NCBI GenBank assembly: GCA_017428805.1 | Contig: JAFRQC010000005.1 | Location: 1-23,386, forward strand | Direction of reading: 5' to 3' | DNA from: Prevotella sp. | GTDB lineage: Bacteria > Bacteroidota > Bacteroidia > Bacteroidales > Bacteroidaceae | Length of the DNA: 23,386 bases | Part shown: piece after piece, positions 16,098 through 23,386 of the stretch | How the letters are laid out: each line of letters starts with the position of its first letter | Numbering within the stretch: the stretch's first letter is position 1 | Notes under the pieces: model-generated | What the model saw: the letters and a program-made list of their open reading frames with translations, nothing else | Databases searched by the model: none | What the model was told of the DNA's origin: nothing | Program-made: the position numbers and the translations under genes

Positions 16098-16195
16098 GGA
16101 CTCGGACTTTACAGGCACTAAAGTGGGAGTTTAGATAGGGGAAACTCCGACTTTAGATAGGGGAAAGTCCCAGTTTCAAGGCAGGAAAGTCCGAG
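16098..16195. repeat. 22-bp-period array of AAA-N7-TTT segments and 9-nt spacers, with outer inverted repeat
   Basis: This lies in the 426-bp alaS/parC intergenic region (15941-16366), which contains no gene. Segments at 16120-16132, 16142-16154 and 16164-16176 each read AAA-N7-TTT. Half segments at 16101-16110 (CTCGGACTTT) and 16186-16195 (AAAGTCCGAG) are perfect reverse complements. All four spacers are exactly 9 nt: ACAGGCACT, AGATAGGGG, AGATAGGGG, CAAGGCAGG. Neighbouring segments are near-complementary (12/13 for the first pair, 11/13 for the second), so alternative hairpins with 9-nt loops are possible. The period is exact; function is unknown. Confidence 0.85.
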
Positions 16196-16306
16196 GTTAT
16201 ATAACTCTTTGGCTATCAATATTTTACGAAAAATCCGAGAAATTGCGAAATATCCTGACAAAATCGCCCTCTCAAAAAGTCTTTGAAAAAGAATTTCGCA
16301 GGAAAA

Positions 16307-16337
16307 TTGGCGGATTCAAATTTTTTTTGTACCTTTG
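16307..16337 (+). promoter_or_regulatory. parC promoter (-33 TTGG, -7 TACCTTTG)
   Basis: TTGG (16307-16310), a 19-bp spacer and TACCTTTG (16330-16337) match the Bacteroidota promoter. The start point is expected around 16342-16345, leaving a short leader with GGAAGAGA before ATG 16367. Confidence 0.8.
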
Positions 16338-16366
16338 CAGCAGAAAAGCTAAAGACCAGGAAGAGA

Positions 16367-19075
16367 ATGGACGACGAGACAAAAGACGACGAGATCCTCG
16401 AACAGCAGGAGTCGGAGAGCCAGCAGGAAGGCCACTCCGACTATAAACCCGTGAACCGCTTCGATGCCGCAGCCGTGCATCATCTGAGCGGTATGTATCA
16501 GAATTGGTTCCTCGATTATGCCAGCTACAGCATCCTCGACCGCGCTGTGCCCCATCTGGAGGACGGCCTGAAACCCGTGCAGCGCCGCATCCTCCACTCG
16601 ATGAAGCGGATGGACGACGGCAGATATAATAAGGTGGCGAACATCGTGGGCCACACGATGCAGTTCCATCCTCACGGCGACGCCTCCATCGGCGACGCCC
16701 TCGTGCAGCTGGGACAGAAGGAGCTGCTCATCGACACCCAAGGAAACTGGGGTAACATCCTGACGGGTTCCTCAGCCGCAGCCCCACGATACATCGAGGC
16801 CAGACTGTCGAAATTCGCCCTCGACACCGTCTTCAACCCCAAGACGACGGAGTGGAAGATGTCGTATGACGGACGCAACAAGGAACCTATCACCCTGCCT
16901 GTGAAGTATCCGCTGCTGCTGGCCCAAGGCGCAGAAGGCATCGCCGTAGGACTCTCCACGAAGATCCTGCCCCATAATTTCTGCGAGATCTGCGACGCAG
17001 CCATCAGCTATCTGCACGACCAGCCTTTCCAGCTATATCCAGACTTCCCCACCTCTGGCAGCATCGATGTATCGAAATACAACGACGGCCAGCGGGGAGG
17101 CTCCGTCAAGGTGAGGGCGAAAATCGAGAAGGTGGACCAGAAGACGCTCGTCATCCGTGAGATTCCATTCTCCAAGACCTCTGAGACGTTGCAGGACTCC
17201 ATCGTCAAGGCCGTTGAGAAAGGTAAGATCAAGGCCCGTAAGGTGGAGGATCTGACGGCTGCCAACGTCGAGATTCAGGTGCATCTCGCCCCAGGCGTCT
17301 CTTCAGACAAGACCATCGACGCCCTCTATGCTTTTACAGATTGTGAGATCAGTATCTCGCCCAACTGCTGCGTGATTGAGGACAACAAGCCTAAGTTCCT
17401 GACTGTCAGCGATGTGCTGCGCCACAGCGTGGACCGCACGAAAGACCTTATTCGTCAGGAACTCGAAATCCGAAAGGGTGAGCTTCTGGAACAGTTGCAC
17501 TTCCAGTCATTGGAGAAGATCTTCATCGAAGAACGCATCTATAAGGATAAGAAATTCGAACAGGCGCCCACCATCGACGCCGTCTGCGAGCATATCGACG
17601 AGCGACTGACGCCCTACTACCCCACCCTGATCCGTGAAGTGACCAAGGACGACATCCTCAAACTGCTGGAAATCAAGATGCAGCGCATCCTGAAATTCAA
17701 CAAAGACAAGGCAGAAGAGCTGATGGCACGCCTGAAGGCAGAGATTGAGGATATAGACCGCGATCTGGCGAACCTCGTGGAGGTGACGGCCAACTGGTTC
17801 CAGTTCCTCAAGGACAAATACGGCAAGGATCATCCGCGACTGACGGAGATCCGCAATTTCGACACCATCGAGGCCTCGAAGGTGGCCGAAGCCAACCAGA
17901 AACTCTACATCAATCGTACGGACGGCTTCATCGGCACAGGCCTGAAGAAGGACGAGTTCGTCTGCAACTGCTCCGATATCGATGACATCATCATCTTCTA
18001 CAAAGACGGTAAATACAAGGTTATCCGTGTGGCGGAGAAGGTGTTTGTGGGCAAAAACGTGCTCTATCTCGACGTTTTCAAGAAGAACGACGCCCGCACG
18101 ACCTATAATGCAGTCTATCGCGACGGCAAGAAAGGCAACTGCTTCATCAAGCGTTTCAACGTGACGACGATGACGCGCGATAAGGAGTACGACTTGACGC
18201 AAGGCACGCCTGGCTCGAAGGTGATGTACTTCAGCGCCAACCCCAACGGCGAGGCAGAAATCATCAAGGTGACGCTCGAACCCAATCCGAAACTCAGGAA
18301 AATCTTTGTCGATAAGGACTTCTCGGAGGTGATGATCAAGGGGCGCACGTCGAAAGGTAATCTGCTGACGAAGTTCCCTGTACATCGTATCGGCCTGAAG
18401 AGTCACGGACATTCGACACTCGGCGGACGAAAGGTGTGGTATGATCCAGACGTCAACCGTCTGAATTACGACGAACACGGACGACTGTTGGGTGAGTTCT
18501 TCGACAACGACCAGATCCTCGTTGTGCTGAAGAACGGTGAGTGCTACCTCACGAACTTCGATCTGAACAACCATTTCGAGGAGAACATCCTGCGAATAGA
18601 GAAGTACGACTCATCAAAAGTGTGGACCGCCATCCTCTACGATGCTGATAATCAGGGTTATCCGTACTTGAAACGCTTCCTGATGGACGCCACGAAGAAG
18701 AAGCAGAACTGGCTTTCAGACAATCCCGTCTCGCAACTCATTCTGTTGACAGACACCGTCTATCCGCTCATCAAGGTGACTTATGGAGGCGTCGATGAGT
18801 TCAGGGGATCGGAAGAGATCGATGCAGAGCAGTTCATTGCCGTCAAGGGATACAAGGCAAAAGGTAAGCGCCTGACTACCTGGCAGATAGCCAGCATTGA
18901 GGAGTTGGAGCCTGTGCGCTTCCCTGAAGAGCCTGAGGAGCCAGAGAATCCGGATGACTCTGATGATGGAGATGACTCCGACGATTCAGATCTCCAGACG
19001 CCCTCCGAAGAGTCCCCAGCCCCTCGAAACAACCAACCACAGGAAGAACTAAGCCTCTTCGACGATGAAGAATAA
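16367..19075 (+). CDS. parC: DNA topoisomerase IV subunit A
   Basis: The 902-residue subunit cleaves and rejoins DNA for decatenation, working with ParE. Key regions: KPVQRRILHSM (69-79), HPHGDASIGDA (101-111), and the catalytic tyrosine Tyr142 in SSAAAPRYIEARLSKF. A long coiled-coil/tower region and a C-terminal beta-pinwheel follow. The protein ends in a highly acidic tail (Glu/Asp/Pro/Ser, about the last 55 residues). Start ATG 16367 is chosen because the promoter at 16307-16337 lies inside the longer frame that begins at 16283, and a purine-rich ribosome site precedes 16367. The residue matching the quinolone-contacting serine (E. coli ParC Ser80) is Ala106. The last 11 bp overlap the DUF3316 gene. 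No parE is in the window. Confidence 0.94.
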   Translation: MDDETKDDEILEQQESESQQEGHSDYKPVNRFDAAAVHHLSGMYQNWFLDYASYSILDRAVPHLEDGLKPVQRRILHSMKRMDDGRYNKVANIVGHTMQFHPHGDASIGDALVQLGQKELLIDTQGNWGNILTGSSAAAPRYIEARLSKFALDTVFNPKTTEWKMSYDGRNKEPITLPVKYPLLLAQGAEGIAVGLSTKILPHNFCEICDAAISYLHDQPFQLYPDFPTSGSIDVSKYNDGQRGGSVKVRAKIEKVDQKTLVIREIPFSKTSETLQDSIVKAVEKGKIKARKVEDLTAANVEIQVHLAPGVSSDKTIDALYAFTDCEISISPNCCVIEDNKPKFLTVSDVLRHSVDRTKDLIRQELEIRKGELLEQLHFQSLEKIFIEERIYKDKKFEQAPTIDAVCEHIDERLTPYYPTLIREVTKDDILKLLEIKMQRILKFNKDKAEELMARLKAEIEDIDRDLANLVEVTANWFQFLKDKYGKDHPRLTEIRNFDTIEASKVAEANQKLYINRTDGFIGTGLKKDEFVCNCSDIDDIIIFYKDGKYKVIRVAEKVFVGKNVLYLDVFKKNDARTTYNAVYRDGKKGNCFIKRFNVTTMTRDKEYDLTQGTPGSKVMYFSANPNGEAEIIKVTLEPNPKLRKIFVDKDFSEVMIKGRTSKGNLLTKFPVHRIGLKSHGHSTLGGRKVWYDPDVNRLNYDEHGRLLGEFFDNDQILVVLKNGECYLTNFDLNNHFEENILRIEKYDSSKVWTAILYDADNQGYPYLKRFLMDATKKKQNWLSDNPVSQLILLTDTVYPLIKVTYGGVDEFRGSEEIDAEQFIAVKGYKAKGKRLTTWQIASIEELEPVRFPEEPEEPENPDDSDDGDDSDDSDLQTPSEESPAPRNNQPQEELSLFDDEE

Positions 19076-19850
19076 ACTCCTGCTACTGTTCCTCACCCTG
19101 GTTCCGCTGTGTGCCGCCGCCCAGGAATCCACCTCCGCCAACATCATCGGCGTGGGCTCCTCTAGGATTCTCGACACATACATCAATCAAGAGAAGTTCT
19201 CAGGCATCGGCTTCACCTATTTATATATTAAGGAACGCGCGAAGGAAGGCAAGAAGTGGAACAGCGTCATCGAGCATGAGTTGGATATCTCAAGTACCAA
19301 GGACAGGAGCAAAGACAATCAGATGATAGAGGGCGACTACAATCTCTATTGGGGCAGATACCGTCATTGGCAGCTCTTCGCAGACCGTCTTCTGTTGCAG
19401 GCAGGCGGCCTCGCCAATGCCAATCTGGGCTTTCTCTACGATATGACCGCCTCGAACAATCCTGCTCAGGCCCGTATCAGCCTGAATCTCATGCCTGCAG
19501 CCATCGCCACCTACCATTTTCCCCTCTTCGGAAAGCAGTTCGCCCTGCGTTATGAACTGAACGTGCCGCTCGTGGGCGTGATGTTCAGCCCTAACTACGG
19601 ACAGTCGTACTACGAGATCTTCAATCGTGGGAACTACGATCACAACATCGTCCCCACGACTTTCATCAGCGCACCCACCTTCCGTCAGATGCTGTCACTT
19701 GACTGGCGGACAAACGACAGATGGTCGCTGCGCATCGGCTATCTCGGAAACTACCAGCAGGCAGAAGTCAACAACCTGAAGCAGCACATCTATGCCCATC
19801 GCGTGATGATCGGCATCGTCTGCCACTTCCCAAACAACGTTCACCCATGA
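19065..19850 (+). CDS. DUF3316 family secreted/outer membrane protein
   Basis: The 261-residue product has a signal peptide (MKNKLLLLFLTLVPLCAAAQ, cleavage before or near Gln20) and many aromatic-rich alternating strands (YNLYWGRYRHWQLFADRLLL, MIGIVCHF near the end), consistent with a DUF3316 beta-barrel. The function of the family is unknown. The ATG lies within the last codons of parC (11-bp overlap in a different frame) and the stop overlaps the next gene's start as ATGA. All three genes are therefore probably translated from one mRNA by coupling. Confidence 0.85.
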   Translation: MKNKLLLLFLTLVPLCAAAQESTSANIIGVGSSRILDTYINQEKFSGIGFTYLYIKERAKEGKKWNSVIEHELDISSTKDRSKDNQMIEGDYNLYWGRYRHWQLFADRLLLQAGGLANANLGFLYDMTASNNPAQARISLNLMPAAIATYHFPLFGKQFALRYELNVPLVGVMFSPNYGQSYYEIFNRGNYDHNIVPTTFISAPTFRQMLSLDWRTNDRWSLRIGYLGNYQQAEVNNLKQHIYAHRVMIGIVCHFPNNVHP

Positions 19851-20854
19851 GAAAGTTCGTTATCTGGTTCCTCCTGCCCCTGCTCACCTTATCGGCCTGC
19901 GTCAATGAGGAAGAATTCCCTGATACGGCTCAGGGGAACTTCGAAGCTCTGTGGAAGATTATCGATGAGCACTACTGTTTCTTCGACTATAAGCAGCACG
20001 AATACGGCCTCGACTGGAACGCTATATATAATATATATAAGGTACGCGCGAGGGAAGAAGCCAACAAGTACCAGTTGTTCGAGGTGTTCGCGGATATGCT
20101 CAGCGAACTGCGTGACGGCCATGTAAACCTCTATTCGTCGTTCGACAACGGCCGCTATTGGAGTTGGCAAGAGGATTATCCAACGAATTTCAGCGACACA
20201 CTCCAACGCAAATACCTCGACACAGACTATCGCATCGCCTCCGGCATGCGCTATCGGATCCTCGACGATAATATCGGTTATGCGTACTACGGCAGCTTCA
20301 CAAGCCCTGTTAGCGACAGTGGTCTGAACGAGATCCTGCGCTACTTCGCCTTCTGTAACGGAATCATCATCGACATCCGCGAGAATGGGGGCGGCGACCT
20401 CACCAATGCGGAAAAGCTCGCAGCACGTTTCTGCAACGAGAAGACACTGGTGGGATATCTGCAGCACAAGACGGGGAAAGGCCACAACGATTTCTCGGAT
20501 CTTGAGCCACAATACATCGAGCCCTCATCGAATCTCAGATGGCAGAAGAAGGTGGTCGTGCTGACCAACCGCGGGGTGTTCAGCGCAGCCAACGATTTCG
20601 TCAAGTATATGAAGTGCTTCCCAATGGTGAAAATCGTGGGCGACCAGACTGGAGGAGGTGCCGGCATGCCCTATACCAACTCCCTACCCAATGGATGGAC
20701 GGTTCGTTTCTCGGCCTGTCCCTCATACGACAAGGATCGCCAACAGGTGGAATTCGGCATCGAGCCTGACTATTTTGTCAGTCTGACTGACGATGATTTC
20801 CGTCAAGGAAAAGATTCGTTGATAGAATTTGCACGAAAACTTTTGGCGGAATGA
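19847..20854 (+). CDS. S41-family peptidase, lipoprotein
   Basis: The start at ATG 19847 (ATGA overlap with DUF3316) gives a lipoprotein signal: MRKFVIWFLLPLLTLSAC with the lipid-anchored Cys18. It is followed by Val-Asn-Glu-Glu-Glu, an acidic stretch like the surface-export signal of Bacteroidota lipoproteins. A longer frame from 19721 would add 42 unrelated residues and hide the signal. The 335-residue product has an S41 fold: SELRDGHVNLY (86-96), IIIDIRENGGGDL (173-185), and the nucleophile Ser246 in NRGVFSAANDF, then GDQTGGGAGMPY and GIEPDYFV. A PDZ domain is not evident. Substrate unknown. The gene's last codons contain the -33 box of the tRNA-Leu promoter. Confidence 0.9.
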   Translation: MRKFVIWFLLPLLTLSACVNEEEFPDTAQGNFEALWKIIDEHYCFFDYKQHEYGLDWNAIYNIYKVRAREEANKYQLFEVFADMLSELRDGHVNLYSSFDNGRYWSWQEDYPTNFSDTLQRKYLDTDYRIASGMRYRILDDNIGYAYYGSFTSPVSDSGLNEILRYFAFCNGIIIDIRENGGGDLTNAEKLAARFCNEKTLVGYLQHKTGKGHNDFSDLEPQYIEPSSNLRWQKKVVVLTNRGVFSAANDFVKYMKCFPMVKIVGDQTGGGAGMPYTNSLPNGWTVRFSACPSYDKDRQQVEFGIEPDYFVSLTDDDFRQGKDSLIEFARKLLAE

Positions 20855-20873
20855 GAAATTATTCGTATCTTTG
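20842..20873 (+). promoter_or_regulatory. tRNA-Leu promoter (-33 TTTG, -7 TATCTTTG)
   Basis: TTTG (20842-20845), a 20-bp spacer and TATCTTTG (20866-20873) match the Bacteroidota consensus. The -33 box lies within the last four codons of the S41 gene. The transcript would start near 20880, with a leader of about 37 nt before the mature tRNA. Confidence 0.75.
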
Positions 20874-20916
20874 CACGCGTTTTAGGCTTAACGGCACTAT
20901 GACAGAGCGTTCTTTC

Positions 20917-20998
20917 GCGCCTGTGGCGGAATTGGTAGACGCGCCAGACTTAGGATCTGGTGTCTCACGACGTGCAGGTTCGAGTCCTGTCAGGCGCA
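20917..20998 (+). tRNA. tRNA-Leu (anticodon UAG)
   Basis: The gene folds as a cloverleaf of 82 nt. The acceptor stem GCGCCTG pairs with CAGGCGC (20991-20997) and the discriminator is A. The D arm GCG...CGC contains GGTAGA; the anticodon stem CCAGA/TCTGG has loop CTTAGGA (anticodon TAG at 20951-20953). A long variable arm of 13 nt (class II, as for Leu/Ser) and the T arm GCAGG-TTCGAGT-CCTGT follow. CCA is not encoded (CAA follows the discriminator). The rest of the 347-bp gap 20855-21201 contains AT-rich sequence and the next promoter. Confidence 0.97.
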
Positions 20999-21097
20999 CA
21001 AGACATAGAAAATGGGCAAAAATGGTTGTTCGACATACCATAAACGTGCTATTTTGATAGAAAATTGCAGTTTTTGATAAAAAAAATTAAAATTTTC

Positions 21098-21128
21098 TTG
21101 CAAGTTTAAAAATAATTGCCTAATTTTG
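21098..21128 (+). promoter_or_regulatory. Promoter of the coiled-coil lipoprotein gene (-33 TTG, -7 TAATTTTG)
   Basis: TTG (21098-21100), a 20-bp spacer and TAATTTTG (21121-21128) match the Bacteroidota consensus. The 5' leader would be about 67 nt and very AT-rich, a feature that favours strong translation in this phylum. No comparable element precedes the downstream OmpA gene, so the two may share this promoter. Confidence 0.7.
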
Positions 21129-21201
21129 TCACCGATTTATGTAAATACATATATGCGTGAGTATAAATAATAAAATGTTTAATTATAATTTTTAAGTTCA
21201 A

Positions 21202-23217
21202 ATGAAAAAGAAATTTATCAATGGTTTTTTGATGGTAGCAATGCTTTTTGCCACCACATCATCATTTGTTTCTTGCAAGGACAACGTTGACGACGATCTC
21301 TCCGACGTCTATGCTAATCTTGGCAAGAAGAGCTCTGAACTGCAGGACAAGATTACCAGCGTGCAAAATGACCTGCAAAGACAGATTGACGAGATTGAGC
21401 CGTACATCATTAACTACGGTGACACGATCATCAACAACATCACAAAAATTATCCAGGTTGATGTTGACAGCATCTGCAACGATTACAACACGAAGATTGA
21501 TAATATCAATCAGAATCTTGAGGTTATCAACCAGCAGATTACCAATCAGACGTTGGCTATTGACGAAATCAACAACGCTCTGAAGGACATTGACGTTCGC
21601 ATTAACAACGTTGGCGATTCTGTAAACATTCTGTGGGCAAGAGTTGACAGCATTGTTGGCATCTTGGATGCTTTGGTTGACGGAAACCTCATTACGGGCG
21701 TTCAAGTTAACACCACACGCAATGATGTCTTAGGTATCATCAACACTCCTGTTGCAAAAGTAAACGCACTGGCTGCATACTATGGCACCAACGATACAGG
21801 TATTGATCAGTTCCCGTATGCAGGTACCGCCTTTAACGTAGGTGGTCGTACACTCGCATGTTATCTGGAGCCGAACGAACTGCCTTATGACGGTTTCGTA
21901 GATTTCGAGAGTGACATGATTACTGATAGTTATGCCAATGCTGGACAGATTTACTTTACTGTAAACTCAACCAACTATGAAGATTTCGATATCAGCAAAG
22001 TAGCAAAGATTCAGATTGAGAACAGCGTTGGTGAGGTTGCTCCTATTCAGCTCAATGTCAGAAAGTCTAGTGCAAGAATCAATTGGAACGTCTTCCGTGC
22101 ATTCTTAGAGGAGACTGGAAAACCTGCTGATAACGGTCTCTATGTAGCAGACGCTACCATCAAGGAGAAGGATCTTGATGCTAATAGATTTGGTTTTGAG
22201 AAGTTCATTGATTATAAGAAACTTCAGAAGGAGTTGAAGGTTCTTGGCAATGACATGAAGAATCGTATCGGTGAGAATGGCAGCACGACCATTAAGGCTA
22301 CCTTCAAGAACTGCTTGAGAGAGTCAATGAGCTTGGTATTCGATCTGATGAAGAACGAACTTACTAAGACTGATTTGGCAACTAACATGTCATATTCTCC
22401 ACAGAGACTGGCTTTCTTCGCTGAGAAGAATGGCAAGATGAAGAGAATTGCTCAGACTGATGATATTGATATATTCACCACTGCTGTGAAGCCTTTGTCA
22501 TACAACACTTTCTGGGAGTATGAGAAAGCCAAGGACGGTAACTGGATTCTTGAGGACGTACTGGAGAATGCCATCTCTAAGATTGCTAACGAGATTAACA
22601 AGAGATGGGGTGACAAGGGTATTAAGGCTAAGATTAAGGAACTTGACGATGCCAATAAGACTGTTAAGATTGAGCTGAACGGTAAGGTTGAGAGTATTCT
22701 TGTTAACGACACGAAGTACTGGGATGATCTTAAGAAAGCTATCAACTCAAACGGTGGTTTGGATGCCGTTAACGATAAGCTGGCTAAGCTGCTGAAGACC
22801 TACACACTGGGTACTGCTGTTGATCAGGCTGAGAACCGTATCAATACTTGGATTGACAAGGCTTCAGACATGCTGACCGAGTGGATTAACAAGCATCTCT
22901 TCACACGTGCTCTTGCTCCTATCATCATCTTCGAGACCGATTACGGTATGGATCGTCTGTGCGAGGGTATGTTCGTCAACAGAGGTATTATGCACGCTTA
23001 CCTGACATCAGGTACTTTGGAGGTCCTTGCTCCTGCATACAAGAAGTACGTTGCTCTGAAGAAGAACGGTATGCTTCTGCAGTCTGAGGTTCTGCCTGGT
23101 AACACACTGGTCTACGACTACGATCTGAGCGAGAAGGGTGATTACACCATTATTCTCAGCTGCGTTGACTACTTTGGTTACGTGATTACCAAGAAGTACA
23201 ATGTACACGTGAAGTAA
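21202..23217 (+). CDS. Large coiled-coil lipoprotein of unknown function
   Basis: The 671-residue product begins with a lipoprotein signal (MKKKFINGFLMVAMLF...SFVSC, Cys25) followed by Lys-Asp-Asn-Val-Asp-Asp-Asp, an acidic stretch that could direct it to the cell surface. Residues about 33-165 form a long coiled coil rich in Ile/Leu/Asn at 3-4 spacing (e.g. KIDNINQNLEVINQQITNQ). A beta-rich region starts near LITGVQVNTTRNDVLG (about 170); a helical segment and a C-terminal domain ending GYVITKKYNVHVK follow. I do not recognise a defined family; similar coiled-coil lipoproteins occur in Bacteroidales. Codon use (GTT, GCT, GGT, ATT frequent) and lower GC differ from the neighbours. With the strong-looking promoter, this suggests high expression. 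It is 38 bp before an OmpA-like gene. Confidence 0.8.
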   Translation: MKKKFINGFLMVAMLFATTSSFVSCKDNVDDDLSDVYANLGKKSSELQDKITSVQNDLQRQIDEIEPYIINYGDTIINNITKIIQVDVDSICNDYNTKIDNINQNLEVINQQITNQTLAIDEINNALKDIDVRINNVGDSVNILWARVDSIVGILDALVDGNLITGVQVNTTRNDVLGIINTPVAKVNALAAYYGTNDTGIDQFPYAGTAFNVGGRTLACYLEPNELPYDGFVDFESDMITDSYANAGQIYFTVNSTNYEDFDISKVAKIQIENSVGEVAPIQLNVRKSSARINWNVFRAFLEETGKPADNGLYVADATIKEKDLDANRFGFEKFIDYKKLQKELKVLGNDMKNRIGENGSTTIKATFKNCLRESMSLVFDLMKNELTKTDLATNMSYSPQRLAFFAEKNGKMKRIAQTDDIDIFTTAVKPLSYNTFWEYEKAKDGNWILEDVLENAISKIANEINKRWGDKGIKAKIKELDDANKTVKIELNGKVESILVNDTKYWDDLKKAINSNGGLDAVNDKLAKLLKTYTLGTAVDQAENRINTWIDKASDMLTEWINKHLFTRALAPIIIFETDYGMDRLCEGMFVNRGIMHAYLTSGTLEVLAPAYKKYVALKKNGMLLQSEVLPGNTLVYDYDLSEKGDYTIILSCVDYFGYVITKKYNVHVK

Positions 23218-23255
23218 TTAACATTCGAGAACTAAAAAAATAATAAGTAATAGAT

Positions 23256-23386
23256 ATGAAAATGAAGAAAGCAATATTGTCTTGCCTGATGCTGATGGGT
23301 GTACTCTCAGTATCTGCCCAGGAGCAGAAGGGCACGACAGAATATGTCTTCGAGCCGCACTGGTACCTCCAGCTTCAGGGAGGTGC
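23256..23386 (+). CDS. OmpA-family outer membrane protein, 3'-truncated by window end
   Basis: Only the first 43 complete codons are present. They show a signal peptide (MKMKKAILSCLMLMGVLSVSAQ, cleavage around Ala21-Gln22) and the mature start EQKGTTEYVFEPHWYLQLQGG. The EYVF-PHWY pattern is, from memory, characteristic of the major OmpA-like porins of Prevotella. The C-terminal OmpA domain cannot be seen. No separate promoter box is visible between 23218 and 23255, so co-transcription with the lipoprotein is likely. Confidence 0.7.
   Translation, partial: MKMKKAILSCLMLMGVLSVSAQEQKGTTEYVFEPHWYLQLQGG

Noticed and set aside
16098..16195. CRISPR array
   Set aside because: The 13-nt segments and 9-nt spacers are far too short, the spacers are partly identical, segments alternate in orientation, and no cas genes are nearby.
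16283..16366. 28-residue N-terminal extension of ParC
   Set aside because: The likely promoter (16307-16337) lies inside it, so the mRNA would start after this segment; ATG 16367 has a purine-rich ribosome site.
17507..18574. 355-residue minus-strand ORF opposite parC
   Set aside because: It is a long shadow frame caused by codon bias of parC; composition is Val/His/Leu-rich and has no recognisable domain.
19721..19846. 42-residue N-terminal extension of the S41 protein
   Set aside because: It overlaps DUF3316 coding in another frame and would bury a clear lipoprotein signal peptide beginning at 19847.
20022..20040. TATATATAATATATATAA run inside the S41 gene as a regulatory or origin-like site
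   Set aside because: It is explained by codons for Ile-Tyr-Asn-Ile-Tyr-Lys in a conserved reading frame, with no supporting context.

Overview
The window looks like a chromosomal segment of a Bacteroidota member, most likely Prevotellaceae (Prevotella/Segatella type). Support comes from Bacteroidota promoters (-7 box TAnnTTTG) upstream of several genes, Bacteroidales-typical families (HU-like protein plus 'smalltalk' peptide, DUF5020, DUF5683, DUF3316, an OmpA start with the EYVF-PHWY signature), lipoproteins with an acidic stretch after the lipid-anchored cysteine, and the gene order surE-lpxB divergent from parA-parB-DUF5683-lytic transglycosylase-rel. Species cannot be fixed from sequence reading alone. 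I see no phage, transposase, CRISPR array or rRNA.

Layout. 1-955: an HU-like DNA-binding protein (5' end possibly outside the window), a 36-residue smalltalk peptide, an intrinsic terminator, then a promoter with a palindrome. 956-3354: formate-tetrahydrofolate ligase (fhs), convergent with and overlapping a DUF5020 outer-membrane-type protein. 3397-5405 (minus): lpxB and surE. 5427-5485: divergent promoter region. 5537-12888 (plus): a probable operon parA, parB, DUF5683, LysM lytic transglycosylase, rel/spoT, pectinesterase, joining chromosome segregation, wall turnover and stringent response. 12904-15940 (minus): alaS followed by a MerR-type regulator. 15941-16366: divergent intergenic region holding two promoters and an unusual 22-bp-period array. 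16367-20854 (plus): parC (topoisomerase IV A), DUF3316 and an S41 lipoprotein, translationally overlapping. 20917-20998: tRNA-Leu(UAG). 21202-end: a large coiled-coil lipoprotein with codon use unlike its neighbours, followed by the start of an OmpA-family gene.

The signal that ordinary annotation does not explain is a set of short, degenerate tandem or inverted micro-repeats at gene borders. Nearly every junction between co-directional genes carries one, each with its own 7-16 bp unit. Some enter coding sequence: they supply the stop codons of lpxB and surE, the only plausible start codon (GTG) of the DUF5683 gene, an in-frame insertion of about 33 residues in LpxB, and the hydrophobic core of the pectinesterase signal peptide, where a 33-bp inverted repeat would put the start codon in a hairpin loop. 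The 22-bp-period array upstream of parC may be a more elaborate member of the same class.
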